A stretch of 64,000 nt of DNA from Paenibacillus tundrae (GCF_036884255.1 NZ_CP145605.1:4898001-4962000); one strand, 5' to 3'; counted from the first letter of the stretch, positions 7,510-17,414 are shown. The notes: generated by a model from the letters alone, not told the origin. A program made the numbers and translations.

Positions 7510-8880
7510 ATGAACGGATCTCATACCAAGAAAGATTTCTCCGTGGAGGAGATCACCGAACAACTTGTCCAACATGTGCAGTCCCAAAATTTACCTGAAT
7601 TCTATAAATTGGTGAAGGAACTGCATCCCTATGATCTTTCACTTATATATAAGAAGTTCCCCGAAGAAGAGAGAAATCGGTTTCTACTCCTGTTCAAACC
7701 CGATGCGCTAGCCGATCTGGCGGAGAACTTGAAGCTGCATGAACAGATCCAACTGTTTGAGCGGCTCGGGCCAGAACGAACACTTGAAGTCATGCAACAG
7801 ATGGATAAAAGCGATCTAATCCGGTTCATGCATGATATCCCTGCTAAACGTAGGGAAGAATTGCTGTCTGATATGAATCTCGATCACTCCGCCATCATCC
7901 GGTCTGTGCTTAATTATCCGCCAGAGACAGCTGGACGGATCATGACAGATCGCTATCGTACCCTGCTCGCTCATGAGACAGCCAAGGAAGCACTAAGACA
8001 ATCGCAAGGTACGATGCATATCTCCGCCTCCAGCTACCTCTATGTAACCGATAATGAGGGTAAACTCGTGGGTGTTGTAAGTTATCGCTCCCTTGCTTTG
8101 GCAGACGATAAGACCAAAGTTGAAGAGCTCATGACCAGGCGTGTGATCTACGCTACAGTAGATATGGATCAGGAAGAAGCTGCGCAGCTGCTGCAGCGTT
8201 ACGAGTTCATGGCACTCCCGGTTGTAGATGAGAATCATAGGCTGTGCGGGATCATTCAGATGGATGATGTCATCGATATTATTATGCATGAAGCGAGTGA
8301 GGATTTAGCTAAGATGGGGGGCGGGGGTAAAGATATTGATTTTGATACGAAGCCACTGGTTGCGGTCAAACGCAGACTTCCCTGGTTGATCTTGCTATTA
8401 CTGATCGGATTAATATCCGGAAGTATTGTAGACTTTTTTGAAGATACGTTGAACCAAGTCGTCGCGCTCGCCTTCTTCATGCCCATGATCGCCGGGATGA
8501 CGGGGAATACAGGTACACAATCTCTGGCTGTCGTTGTACGTGGACTGATCGGACGTAAGCTGGACAAGTCAACCGTGCTGGCACTAATTGGTCGGGAGAT
8601 TAAGGTGGGTACGATGATCGGGTTAGTCTGCGGAATCCTGATTACCGTCATCGCTTATTTCTGGCAAGGAGACTGGCTGCTTGGTGCGATTATCGGAGTA
8701 TCTCTATTCTTCACACTCGTGATTGGTACACTGACCGGAACGTGTATCCCACTTCTACTCAGCCGCTTCAAGGTAGACCCCGCTGTTGCCTCAGGGCCAC
8801 TAATTACAACGTTAAATGATATTCTGTCGCTCTTTATCTATTTCGGCATTGCTACTCGTTTCCTAGGTGCACTGATGTAA
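7510..8880 (+). CDS. mgtE: magnesium transporter MgtE
   Basis: This 456-aa protein has the full MgtE layout: an N-terminal superhelical domain (about residues 10-130), two CBS domains (about 140-265) that sense cytosolic Mg, a connecting helix, and five membrane segments (about 290-455) with the conserved PMIAGMTGNTGTQSLAV pore region. It mediates gated Mg uptake in the cytoplasmic membrane. The start follows AAAGGAG. I do not see an M-box riboswitch in the short upstream gap, so its regulation is probably at the protein level. It ends at a strong convergent terminator. Confidence 0.95.
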   Translation: MNGSHTKKDFSVEEITEQLVQHVQSQNLPEFYKLVKELHPYDLSLIYKKFPEEERNRFLLLFKPDALADLAENLKLHEQIQLFERLGPERTLEVMQQMDKSDLIRFMHDIPAKRREELLSDMNLDHSAIIRSVLNYPPETAGRIMTDRYRTLLAHETAKEALRQSQGTMHISASSYLYVTDNEGKLVGVVSYRSLALADDKTKVEELMTRRVIYATVDMDQEEAAQLLQRYEFMALPVVDENHRLCGIIQMDDVIDIIMHEASEDLAKMGGGGKDIDFDTKPLVAVKRRLPWLILLLLIGLISGSIVDFFEDTLNQVVALAFFMPMIAGMTGNTGTQSLAVVVRGLIGRKLDKSTVLALIGREIKVGTMIGLVCGILITVIAYFWQGDWLLGAIIGVSLFFTLVIGTLTGTCIPLLLSRFKVDPAVASGPLITTLNDILSLFIYFGIATRFLGALM

Positions 8881-8918
8881 ATACAGCCGGAATACAACTG
8901 AAAAAACATAAACGAGTA

Positions 8919-8966
8919 AAGCAATAAACAGACCCTGATCCCGTGATCTAGGTCTGTTTATTGCTT
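8919..8966. terminator. bidirectional terminator between mgtE and the sugar permease
   Basis: A 16-bp perfect stem with A-rich and T-rich flanks (arms 8919-8934 and 8951-8966) separates two convergent genes, and the loop carries GATC twice. It can serve both strands. Confidence 0.85.
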
Positions 8967-8996
8967 ATGCAGACATCAGCCATAAGCCTTCTACAC

Positions 8997-10160
8997 TTAG
9001 ACAGCTCTTTTATTTTTGTTATAGATATCGAATGCAACGGCGAGCAGCAACACCAGACCCTTGATCCCCTGTTGCCAATCAATACCGAGACCAATCAAGG
9101 ACATCCCGTTATTGAGCACACCCATAACCAGACCCCCAATAATAGCGCCGAAGACCGTCCCGATCCCTCCAGAAGCTGAGGCTCCACCGATGAAGCAGGC
9201 AGCAATCGCATCTAGTTCAAAGTTGGTACCTGCCCTTGGTGTAGCTGCATTCAGACGTGCAGCGAAGATTAGTCCAGATACTGCCGCAAGTGTACCCATG
9301 TTCACAAATACCCAGAAGGTTACCTTTTTCGTTTTGACGCCAGACAGACCCGCTGCCTTCTCATTACCTCCAAGAGCATATACGTGACGGCCCATCACGG
9401 TACGGTTCATGACGAACGAGTAGACAACGATTAGGACGAACAGCAGCACCAATATATTCGGAATACCTGCATAACTCGCAAGCACAAAGGTGAACAAATT
9501 CGTTACCACTGCTACCACAATCAACTTAAGCAGGAAGAGTCCCTGAGATACAACTTGAAAGCCGTATTTGCGCTGTGAACGACGTTCACGCAGTTCATTG
9601 AAGACGTACCACAAGGTAAGCAGAATCCCCACAATAATGGACACCAATCCAAGTCCAGAGAATTGAATATCCGGCAAAAAGCCTGAGCTTATTTTCTGGA
9701 ACCCTCCTGGAAAAGGTGAAATGGATTGACCCTCTAGCACAATCATCGTCAACCCGCGGAACAACAACATACCGGCGAGTGTTACAATAAAGGCGGGAAT
9801 TCGCACATATGCGATCCAGAAGCCCTGCCATGCACCAATCAAGGCTCCAACCAGCAAAGACGCGATCACCGCAAGCCATGCCGGAAGCTGCCAGTCAACC
9901 ATCATAATGGCTGCAACTGCACCAACAAAGGCTGCAATGGAACCCACCGATAGATCAATGTGACCGGTAATGATGACCAGCACCATCCCAATGGCCAGTA
10001 CTAGAATGTAGCTATTCTGCAAAATCAGATTTGTTATATTGATGGGCTTAAGTAATAGCCCGTTGGTCAGTACCTCAAACAAAAGCATAATAACGACTAA
10101 GGCAATGATCATACCATACTGACGGATGTTACTTTTAAATAGTTTCGTTATTGATTCCAT
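8997..10160 (-). CDS. monosaccharide ABC transporter permease (MmsB/GguB/XylH type)
   Basis: This 387-aa polytopic protein has about ten hydrophobic segments and the signature of ribose/xylose-class permeases: VLVIITGHIDLSVGS near residues 60-75 and IGGASASGGIGTVFGA near 325-340. It forms the channel of a CUT2 importer with the ATPase at 10135-11694 and the lipoprotein at 11716-12801. Its GGAGG site and ATG lie inside the end of the ATPase gene (26-bp overlap), so translation is coupled. The length and the middle insertion (about 170-220) fit the multiple-sugar (ChvE/GguB) branch. Confidence 0.92.
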   Translation of the reverse strand: MESITKLFKSNIRQYGMIIALVVIMLLFEVLTNGLLLKPINITNLILQNSYILVLAIGMVLVIITGHIDLSVGSIAAFVGAVAAIMMVDWQLPAWLAVIASLLVGALIGAWQGFWIAYVRIPAFIVTLAGMLLFRGLTMIVLEGQSISPFPGGFQKISSGFLPDIQFSGLGLVSIIVGILLTLWYVFNELRERRSQRKYGFQVVSQGLFLLKLIVVAVVTNLFTFVLASYAGIPNILVLLFVLIVVYSFVMNRTVMGRHVYALGGNEKAAGLSGVKTKKVTFWVFVNMGTLAAVSGLIFAARLNAATPRAGTNFELDAIAACFIGGASASGGIGTVFGAIIGGLVMGVLNNGMSLIGLGIDWQQGIKGLVLLLAVAFDIYNKNKRAV

Positions 10161-11694
10161 GCTTCCCGCCTCCAGACTTGGTCATATATCTCATCAACGT
10201 TTCCTGCGATGCTTGTTCACGGCTAACTTCTCCGGTAATTCTGCCAGCATTCATCACATAGATCCGGTCACAGAGGCCAAGAACCTCCGGCAGTTCGGAT
10301 GAAATAACCAGCACCCCTTTACCCTCAGCGGCAAGACGATGAATGATGGTATAGATTTCAAACTTGGCTCCAACGTCGATGCCGCGGGTGGGTTCATCCA
10401 GAATGAGAATATCGGGTCCGGCAAAAATCCACTTACTCAGCACCACCTTCTGTTGATTGCCCCCACTAAGGTTACCGGTCTTCTGCAAAATATTAGGTGC
10501 TTTGATGTTCATACTCTTCTTCATCTCTTCCGCTACGAGCACTTCTTCCTGCTCATTCACAACGGCATTTTTCGTCAGTTTGTTGAGGCCTGTCAATGAA
10601 ATATTGCGCTTGATATCATCCATCAGAATAAGCCCGTATTCTTTGCGATCCTCGGTGACATAAGCAAACCCATTTTGAATGGCCTCGGTAACGCTATTGT
10701 TTTGGATGGGCTTGCCATCCTTCATGAGTTGTCCTGATATATTGCGTCCATACGATTTGCCGAATATACTCATGGCAAGTTCAGTACGTCCAGCGCCCAT
10801 AAGCCCCGCAATACCTACAATCTCACCACGTCTAATATTCATGTTGATCTGATCCAGTACTTTTCGTTCAGCATGTTGCTCGTGGTATACTGTCCAGTCC
10901 TTCACTTCCAGAACGATGTCGCCAATGGTCGCATGACGCTCAGGATAACGGCTCGTGAGATCACGTCCCACCATTCCACTAATGATCCGGTCTTCTGTAA
11001 CCTGATCTTTTCTCATATCCAGCGTCTCAATGGTCTTGCCGTCTCGTAATATGGTTACGGCATCCGACACTTTGGAGACCTCATTCAGCTTGTGAGAGAT
11101 CAGAATGCAGGCGATGCCCTGCTTCTTGAATTCCAACATTAATTGCAGCAGATTCTCGCTATCGTCCTCATTCAGTGCAGCGGTAGGCTCATCCAGAATA
11201 AGCAAGCGAACCTTTTTGGAGAGTGCTTTCGCAATCTCAACGAGTTGTTGTTTACCCACCCCGATGCTAGATACCAGCGTATTCGGATCTTCACTTAAAC
11301 CTACTTTGCTTAACAGTTCACGCGTACCAACAAACGTTTCCTTCCAATTAATAATTCCTTTACTTGCACGCTCGTTGCCCAAATATATATTCTCTGCTAT
11401 GGAAAGGTAGGGGATCAGAGCTAACTCCTGATGAATAATGACAATCCCCAGATCTTCACTCTGCTTGATGTCTCTGAACTCACACGGTTTGCCTTGAAAT
11501 AAAATATCACCTTCATACGTGCCGTATGGGTATACTCCGCTAAGCACCTTCATGAGTGTCGATTTGCCTGCACCATTTTCACCGCATATCGAATGAATCT
11601 CGCCCTCACGGATTTGCAGATTGACATTTTCCAGCGCTTTGACGCCAGGGAATGTTTTGGTAATATTCTTCATTTCCAGAATAATTCCGGCCAT
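10135..11694 (-). CDS. monosaccharide ABC transporter ATP-binding protein, double domain
   Basis: This is an ATPase of the MglA/XylG/GguA class, about 519 aa, with two fused nucleotide-binding domains. The first has Walker A GENGAGKST, signature SIGVGKQQL and Walker B LLILDEPTA. The second has the degenerate Walker A GLMGAGRTE usual in this class, signature LSGGNQQKV and LILDEPTRGIDVGAK. The start is the ATG at 11694, eight bases after AAAGGAG; an ATG further out at 11712 lies in the binding site itself. It energises the importer together with its two neighbours. Confidence 0.94.
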   Translation of the reverse strand: MAGIILEMKNITKTFPGVKALENVNLQIREGEIHSICGENGAGKSTLMKVLSGVYPYGTYEGDILFQGKPCEFRDIKQSEDLGIVIIHQELALIPYLSIAENIYLGNERASKGIINWKETFVGTRELLSKVGLSEDPNTLVSSIGVGKQQLVEIAKALSKKVRLLILDEPTAALNEDDSENLLQLMLEFKKQGIACILISHKLNEVSKVSDAVTILRDGKTIETLDMRKDQVTEDRIISGMVGRDLTSRYPERHATIGDIVLEVKDWTVYHEQHAERKVLDQINMNIRRGEIVGIAGLMGAGRTELAMSIFGKSYGRNISGQLMKDGKPIQNNSVTEAIQNGFAYVTEDRKEYGLILMDDIKRNISLTGLNKLTKNAVVNEQEEVLVAEEMKKSMNIKAPNILQKTGNLSGGNQQKVVLSKWIFAGPDILILDEPTRGIDVGAKFEIYTIIHRLAAEGKGVLVISSELPEVLGLCDRIYVMNAGRITGEVSREQASQETLMRYMTKSGGGKHGINNETI

Positions 11695-11715
11695 GGGATG
11701 TGCTCCTTTCATTCC

Positions 11716-12801
11716 TTATTTCAAGCCGATCTCTTCCTTCGTGTAATACTTACTGCCAACAATATCCTGCTCTACATTGGTTCGGTCTACAGAGATCGGA
11801 TCAAGAAGATATGCTGGCACTATCTTAATTCCGTTGTTATATGATTTTGTATCATTCACTTCCGCCTGTTCACCTTGCAAAATGCTATTAGCCATTTCCA
11901 CCGTTTGTTCCGCCAGTTTCCGTGTATCCTTGAATACCGTCTGTGTCTGCTCACCAGCAACAATGGATTTGATTGAAGCAAGCTCGGCATCCTGTCCTGT
12001 TATGACAGGTAATGGCTTGTTTGCTGTTCCGTAACCAATCCCTTTCAAGGACGAGATAATCCCGATGCTGATACCATCATATGGAGATAGGACTGCATCG
12101 AGGTTGTCTCCAGAGTAATAAGCACTGAGGAGATTATCCATGCGTGACTGTGCAAGTGCACCGTCCCAGCGCAAAGTGGCGATCTGTGCCATCGTCATCT
12201 GTTTACTACGAACAACCAGCTTGCCGGAATCCATGTAAGGCTTCAGAACAGACATTGCACCGTCGAAGAAAAAGTAGGCGTTATTGTCGTCTGGAGATCC
12301 GCCAAACAATTCAATGTTATAAGGTCCCTTTCCTTCCTTAAGCCCAAGCTTCTGCTCAATGTAGGAAGCCTGGAGCACACCCACCTTAAAGTTATCAAAC
12401 GTGGCATAATAGGTCAGATACGGGGTATTTCTAATGAGCCTGTCATACGAAATGACCTGTATCCCTTCATCATGCGCCTTCTTGATTACATCGGTTAGTG
12501 TGTTACCGTCCACGGATGCGATGACCATCACATCCACACCTTTTGTAATCATGTTCTCAATCTGTGAAATCTGATTCTCGACCACATCCTCAGCATACTG
12601 AAGATCTGTTTTATAACCTTGCTCTTGAAACAGTCGTACCATGTTCTCTCCGTCCCCGACCCATCGTTCGGATGATTTGGTGGGCATCGAGATACCGACA
12701 TATCCTTTTTCCTTGCTGCCCAGGTCACTTTCAGCTAGATTACAAGCCGAGAGCATCAAGGTCATCACCAGAAGCCAGATCCATATTGCTCCTTTTTTCA
12801 T
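11716..12801 (-). CDS. sugar-binding lipoprotein, ChvE/XylF-like
   Basis: This 361-aa extracytoplasmic solute-binding protein has a signal peptide ending in the lipobox LSAC (Cys about residue 20). The mature part has the periplasmic binding fold of CUT2 proteins: VGISMPTKSSERW at the start, VIASVDGNTL and VISYDRLI around the hinge and DAVLSPYDGISIG later, which is the pattern of ChvE and related multiple-monosaccharide receptors. It is the first gene of the transporter operon and lies behind the sensor operon 13132-17349. GAAAGGGG precedes the ATG. Confidence 0.93.
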   Translation of the reverse strand: MKKGAIWIWLLVMTLMLSACNLAESDLGSKEKGYVGISMPTKSSERWVGDGENMVRLFQEQGYKTDLQYAEDVVENQISQIENMITKGVDVMVIASVDGNTLTDVIKKAHDEGIQVISYDRLIRNTPYLTYYATFDNFKVGVLQASYIEQKLGLKEGKGPYNIELFGGSPDDNNAYFFFDGAMSVLKPYMDSGKLVVRSKQMTMAQIATLRWDGALAQSRMDNLLSAYYSGDNLDAVLSPYDGISIGIISSLKGIGYGTANKPLPVITGQDAELASIKSIVAGEQTQTVFKDTRKLAEQTVEMANSILQGEQAEVNDTKSYNNGIKIVPAYLLDPISVDRTNVEQDIVGSKYYTKEEIGLK

Positions 12802-12847
12802 ATGAAGTTCCCCTTTCCTCAGGTCATACGATTATTCACAACAACTG

Positions 12848-12861
12848 AGATAACGCTTACA
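12848..12861 (-). promoter_or_regulatory. cre-like box ahead of the sugar transporter operon
   Basis: On the minus strand TGTAAGCGTTATCT matches the CcpA operator consensus TGWAANCGNTNWCA at all but the last base. It lies about 47 bp before the start of the binding-protein gene, in position to block or activate its promoter. The remainder of the 330-bp gap (12802-13131) holds the terminator of the sensor operon and AT-rich sequence in which I see no gene. Confidence 0.5.
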
Positions 12862-13038
12862 ACGAATGAATGTAGTATGTGCCTTGCGACTTCCTGTTCG
12901 AGAATTATCGTAGCATTTCTGCAGCAGAGAGGTCTTTGCAGGTTTTGAACCTTTTTTATAAAAATTTAACTTTTGATGGAAGTAAAGAAGAAGATATATT
13001 TATATTGTTGGACCTAGCAATCAATCTACAAGGAAAAA

Positions 13039-13084
13039 CAAAAAAGACATGTTCTACTTCACTTCATGGAAGTAGATCACATCT
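13039..13084 (-). terminator. intrinsic terminator of the sensor operon
   Basis: On the minus strand a long hairpin with CTACTTC/GAAGTAG paired in its upper stem and GATGTG/CATGTC at its base is followed by six T. It separates the response regulator gene from the transporter operon, so the two are separate transcription units. Confidence 0.85.
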
Positions 13085-13131
13085 TTATGATAGTCATCCT
13101 TATGGTGTCATTCATATTTTAACTTTCATAA

Positions 13132-14388
13132 TTACTGTGTAACCGAAGAACGATTGCCCGTTCCTCCATCTTTGCGATACTGAGCTGGCGAGATGCCCAT
13201 CGTCTTCTTAAATGCAGTACTGAAATAGTGCTGCGTATCATAACCTACACGCTCTGCGATCATATGAATGGGTAGCGTCGTGGAATCAAGCAGTTGCACA
13301 GCCTTGCGAATGCGAGCATGCGTGACGAGCGTAACGAAGGAGTTGTCGAGCTCTTTCTTAAGCACTCGGCTAAGATATACAGCGGACACTTGCAATCTAG
13401 TGGCGAGCGATTCTAACGTTAGATCCCGCTCTGCATATTCTTCCTGAATAAGTTGTCTTGCCCTACGAACCAGCGGGGACAACCGAACTTCCCCATAGAC
13501 CCGCTCACGACAAAGACGATACGTGCCCGGGGTCTCCTCCAGTGTGCCTGTATGAAGCTCAACATGGGCATGAATGGCGATATTTAGGCAGGCACTGATC
13601 TGCTGTTCTAACAGAGAAGCGATTTCCTCTGGAGCTTCCTGCCACAGACATATGCCAATTAACCCGCTGGCATCCCGAAATAAGACATGTGGGAGGTCTC
13701 CTAGCAGCTCACTAACAACATTTTCAACAGCATAAAGGAACAGTTGACGATCATTCTCCCTCATGACGGTCTTTCGTGCTTCTGCAGCAGGCCAACGTAC
13801 CGTTCCAATCTGAACAGGTGGCGTGGAGGGCAGACGCAAAAAGGTAAGTTGTTCCTTTAGATCTCTCCCTCCAATCTGCCCTTCAAGCCACTCTAGACAG
13901 AATCGCTGCCGTAGCAGAGGAATATTGCGCTCAATCTGATGGGCAGCCTGCCTTACATAGGCTGTCCGCTGATGTTCTTCATCCAACCGCTGACGCAAGC
14001 GCCCAAGCGCAGAATACAATTGCTCAGCTTCTACAGGCTTCAGGATGTAATCCTCCACCCCCAGACGAACAGCCTCTTGAGCATAAGCGAATTCATCATG
14101 TCCTGAGATGATCAAATAACGACATCTTGGACACTTTTGCTGAAGAGCCCGAATCAGTCCGATTCCGTTCAGAAACGGCATATTCATATCAACTAATACG
14201 ACATCAACATCCATGTCGACCGCACGTTCCAGCGCTTCCTCACCATCCTCGGCTTCACCGACGACTTCCATTCCGAGAGTGGCCCAGTCAATTGCATCCC
14301 GAATGCCCTCCCGAATGATTGGTTCATCATCCGCAATAAGTACACGGTATTTCTTGGTTGTCGTAGTTGATTCAATAGACTCCTTCAT
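13132..14388 (-). CDS. response regulator with AraC-type DNA-binding domain (YesN family)
   Basis: This 418-aa regulator has an N-terminal receiver domain (acidic pair at about residues 20-22, phosphoacceptor Asp67 in VVLVDMNMPF, Lys in YILKPVEA) and a C-terminal pair of AraC helix-turn-helices (LESLATRLQVSAVYLSRVLKK and IAERVGYDTQHYFSTAFKK, about 335-405). It would activate transcription after phosphorylation by the kinase encoded just upstream. Its ATG overlaps the kinase stop by four bases (ATGA), so translation is coupled. The likely target is the sugar transporter operon directly downstream; that is inference from position. Confidence 0.93.
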   Translation of the reverse strand: MKESIESTTTTKKYRVLIADDEPIIREGIRDAIDWATLGMEVVGEAEDGEEALERAVDMDVDVVLVDMNMPFLNGIGLIRALQQKCPRCRYLIISGHDEFAYAQEAVRLGVEDYILKPVEAEQLYSALGRLRQRLDEEHQRTAYVRQAAHQIERNIPLLRQRFCLEWLEGQIGGRDLKEQLTFLRLPSTPPVQIGTVRWPAAEARKTVMRENDRQLFLYAVENVVSELLGDLPHVLFRDASGLIGICLWQEAPEEIASLLEQQISACLNIAIHAHVELHTGTLEETPGTYRLCRERVYGEVRLSPLVRRARQLIQEEYAERDLTLESLATRLQVSAVYLSRVLKKELDNSFVTLVTHARIRKAVQLLDSTTLPIHMIAERVGYDTQHYFSTAFKKTMGISPAQYRKDGGTGNRSSVTQ

Positions 14389-16352
14389 TCGTTCTCCTGC
14401 CTCTCTTCATTATTAAGTCGCTGCGTTGGTGGGAGTGATGGCAGCTCTCGCATCAGCGGATGGACAATAGTTACGCGAGTTCCCTCGCCTTCCCGGCTTG
14501 TTAGTTCGATTCCGTATTCATCACCAAAGGACAGTCGTAAGCGGGCTTGTACGTTCAGCATCCCATAGCTTTTACCGGTCATACCTGGAGAAGTTGACTC
14601 CAAGCTTTCTAGGGGAACATCTAGCAAATCTGTCATTTCTGCAAGGCGTTCGGTAGACATACCCGCTCCATCGTCCTCTACCATAAGAAGTAATCTGCCA
14701 CGTTCTACCCTGGCTTCTACACGGATCAGACCTGGCCCACGTCGTCCTTTGATTCCATGATAAATAGCGTTCTCCACCAATGGCTGAAGCAACAACTTCA
14801 ACATATACAGGTTCTGCAGTTCCTCAGGAACATTCAGTGTATACTGTAGCCGATCACGGTATCGTGTCTGCTGAATTTGCAGGTAACTGCTAATATGTTC
14901 AAGCTCGGAACGCAGCGGAATATAATCCTGACCTTTACTAAGCCCAATTCGAAACAGTCGAGACAGCGCACCCACCATGCCCGATACGTCATCTGCACCC
15001 TCTTTGCGAGCCATCCAGTGAATCGTGTCCAGTGTATTGTATAAAAAGTGGGGTTTAATATGCTCCTGCAAACTACGCATTTCCGCATCCCGCTTCTGTC
15101 GTTCCCGTAGTTCATTCAGCGACATGAGCTGCCGAATCTGTATAAGCATTCGATTGAAGCTGTTCCCCAACATGCCAATCTCATCGGCACGATCGCTCCA
15201 GGCACCTGCTCTAAGATTGCCAGTCTCTGCTCTACGCATATAAGACATTAAGCGAAAAATAGGCTGAGCAATCGAACGCGAGAACCACAAAGAGGCACTT
15301 AAACCGAACAAACACACCACAAACACAAAACTGACTACATAAAACTGTATCTGGCGTACCTCCGCAATCGATTCCCTTGTTGGAAATACACCTACGGTTC
15401 TCCACCCGGTAAAGGTGGAGGACTGGTACATGAATAATAACGTGCCACCCTCCGTCTCTGCGGTAAATGTTCCACTGTCCTCGAAGGGAAACCACTCCGC
15501 AGGGATATCTTCAATCAGAGGATGCTGAGGCTTATACACACTCTGCCCTTCTGCATCCGTTACCATGACGTACCCGGATTTACCCAAGGTTACGTTGCGT
15601 GCAGCCTGCGAGACAGATCTCAGCTTGAGATCAATCATGATGACTCCTCGCACACGCCCCGATTCTTCATCTGTAATGGAGCGTGCAACCGATACAATCT
15701 CATCATCCTTGTAGCGAACATGTGTCGTCATATTACGTTCTTTAGGCTGACCTAGAACAGTAAAGATACCTGGATGAGCTGAAGCTTCGCGGTACCATGC
15801 CTCTTCGGTCAGCCCCTGCTCCGTCCGGGGATACATCTCATTACTAATATAGTCCCCGCTGCCATTGACGAGCACGATGCCAGCGATTTCCGGATACAAT
15901 GTTGTGAATCCCTGTAAAGTTTGCTTGATGTCATACAGCTGCTTCTGCTCTAACTGAGCACTCCCTGCATTGCTTATCGAACCCAGATCCCCATCCACAT
16001 CCGAAGGCGTATTTCCATGCATAAATGCATCGATATCCGGGTCAAATGCAATCAAGTAGGTCATATTCTGCAAATTTTCCATTTTCGTGTTCAGACCTTC
16101 ATTCACTTTGCCAATAAGCTGCATCGTATGTCCCTCAACTTGTCTCTCTACCACCCGCTCTACCGTCCAGTTCACGAGCAATCCGAGTCCAACGGAAGGT
16201 ACAATAGCAAATAACAAAAACAGCAGCATCAACTGGTAGCGAAGCGGCATGTTACGTAGCCATAAACGCTTAATACCGTTTCGGAGTGAAGAGCGCCAAG
16301 TTTGCCGATTCCAAGCACTGTTTTCCTCAACATGCTCCTTGTTATTTGGCAT
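14385..16352 (-). CDS. sensor histidine kinase, YesM/LytS-like
   Basis: This protein of about 655 aa has two membrane segments (about residues 40-60 and 335-360) enclosing a large extracytoplasmic Cache-like domain, then a HAMP region. The kinase core has the phosphoacceptor motif HIKPHFLYNTLD, LLQPLVENAIYHGI as N box, and the glycine boxes VEDDGAGM and GKSYGMLNVQARL. It belongs to the His_kinase family of YesM and LytS. Its start overlaps the end of the binding-protein gene at 16342-17349, so the three genes are one coupled operon. The start could also be at 16367; no strong binding site decides. Confidence 0.92.
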   Translation of the reverse strand: MPNNKEHVEENSAWNRQTWRSSLRNGIKRLWLRNMPLRYQLMLLFLLFAIVPSVGLGLLVNWTVERVVERQVEGHTMQLIGKVNEGLNTKMENLQNMTYLIAFDPDIDAFMHGNTPSDVDGDLGSISNAGSAQLEQKQLYDIKQTLQGFTTLYPEIAGIVLVNGSGDYISNEMYPRTEQGLTEEAWYREASAHPGIFTVLGQPKERNMTTHVRYKDDEIVSVARSITDEESGRVRGVIMIDLKLRSVSQAARNVTLGKSGYVMVTDAEGQSVYKPQHPLIEDIPAEWFPFEDSGTFTAETEGGTLLFMYQSSTFTGWRTVGVFPTRESIAEVRQIQFYVVSFVFVVCLFGLSASLWFSRSIAQPIFRLMSYMRRAETGNLRAGAWSDRADEIGMLGNSFNRMLIQIRQLMSLNELRERQKRDAEMRSLQEHIKPHFLYNTLDTIHWMARKEGADDVSGMVGALSRLFRIGLSKGQDYIPLRSELEHISSYLQIQQTRYRDRLQYTLNVPEELQNLYMLKLLLQPLVENAIYHGIKGRRGPGLIRVEARVERGRLLLMVEDDGAGMSTERLAEMTDLLDVPLESLESTSPGMTGKSYGMLNVQARLRLSFGDEYGIELTSREGEGTRVTIVHPLMRELPSLPPTQRLNNEERQENE

Positions 16353-17349
16353 AATAATCATCCACATTGGAGCGTGTCACCACAGAGATCCCCGTATCTA
16401 CCATTACAGGTAACGGCGCATTTTCGCCAGAAGAGGATGGAGCAGGCACCGTTAACCGGTGATGAAGATGGAACAAATATTGGAGCGACCAATATCCCAT
16501 GTTCCAGGTTCCCTGCGCAATCGTGGCCGAGATCGTACCATTCTTGATCATGTCGAGTGTCACTTTGTTTGTGTCAAAAGAGATGATTTGCAGCGTCTGA
16601 CCTTCCCCTGCATCTTGCACAGCCTCACCGACTCCTGCTCCTCCTGTTGCCTCGGTCACAAAAATACCTGCCAATTGCGGGTGAGCCTTCATCATTCTTA
16701 CCGTCTCTTCTCTAGATATCACCGCATCTCCATGTCCATCCGCAATTTCAACGACCTTCATGGAAGGATATCGTTCCTGAATCGTATCTCGGAAACCCTT
16801 CGTTCGCTCTTCATGATTTTGTTGTCCCGGTAGGGTCAGAACAGCAACCTCACCCTCACGCCCCAACAACTCAGCCATTTTATCCGCCGCGGTTACCCCA
16901 GACTTGTAATTATCAGTCCCGAGGAAGGAATAGGCCTGGCTATCAGGAGCATCTGCATCGAACAAGATGACGGGAATGTCCGCTTCGATCGCCTTATTAA
17001 TCGCTGGGATCAACGATTGTGGGTCGATGGCAGATATAGCAATACCTGCGGGCTTCCGCGCGATTGCCTGCTCAATTACAGTTGTCTGCTCCTTCGTGTC
17101 ATATCGGGTAGCTCCGCGGTATTCAACAGTCACGCCAAGCGTATCCGCGGCATCCTCGAATCCTTTGAGCGGACTCTTCCAATACTCTAGCCCGGATTGG
17201 AACGTTATCATGATGTACGTCTCGCCAATATCACCACGCAGTCCCCGGTTCTCCCAAGAACTGTTCTCCTGACTGGTGTATTCAAATCTCAGAACATATA
17301 ATGCAAATGCTGCAATAAGCAAAATGTATACCAACAGCATTTTCTTCAT
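16342..17349 (-). CDS. membrane-anchored sugar-binding protein, probable sensor subunit
   Basis: This protein of about 335 aa is of the type I periplasmic binding fold (RbsB/XylF class): TYIMITFQSGLEYWKS, AGIAISAIDPQSL, VILFDADAPDS and FLGTDNYKSG are typical. Its N-terminal hydrophobic helix (about residues 4-21) has no lipobox cysteine and no clear cleavage site, so it may remain as an uncleaved anchor. It is co-transcribed with a kinase and regulator rather than with a transporter. This matches the XylFII-LytS arrangement known from Clostridium, in which a binding protein tells the kinase about extracellular xylose. The start at 17349 has AGGGAAG seven bases upstream. Confidence 0.88.
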   Translation of the reverse strand: MKKMLLVYILLIAAFALYVLRFEYTSQENSSWENRGLRGDIGETYIMITFQSGLEYWKSPLKGFEDAADTLGVTVEYRGATRYDTKEQTTVIEQAIARKPAGIAISAIDPQSLIPAINKAIEADIPVILFDADAPDSQAYSFLGTDNYKSGVTAADKMAELLGREGEVAVLTLPGQQNHEERTKGFRDTIQERYPSMKVVEIADGHGDAVISREETVRMMKAHPQLAGIFVTEATGGAGVGEAVQDAGEGQTLQIISFDTNKVTLDMIKNGTISATIAQGTWNMGYWSLQYLFHLHHRLTVPAPSSSGENAPLPVMVDTGISVVTRSNVDDYYAK

Positions 17350-17400
17350 TCCGTTCACTTCCCTATACATGGTCTGATCACCTTACACTTCGTTCTAAAT

Positions 17401-17414
17401 TGTAAACGCAATCA
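17401..17414 (-). promoter_or_regulatory. cre-like box ahead of the sensor operon
   Basis: TGTAAACGCAATCA (plus strand) fits the CcpA consensus TGWAANCGNTNWCA with one mismatch. It lies about 52 bp before the binding-protein start, in the 200-bp gap shared with the divergent LysE gene. Together with the similar box at 12848 it suggests catabolite control of both sugar units. Confidence 0.4.
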
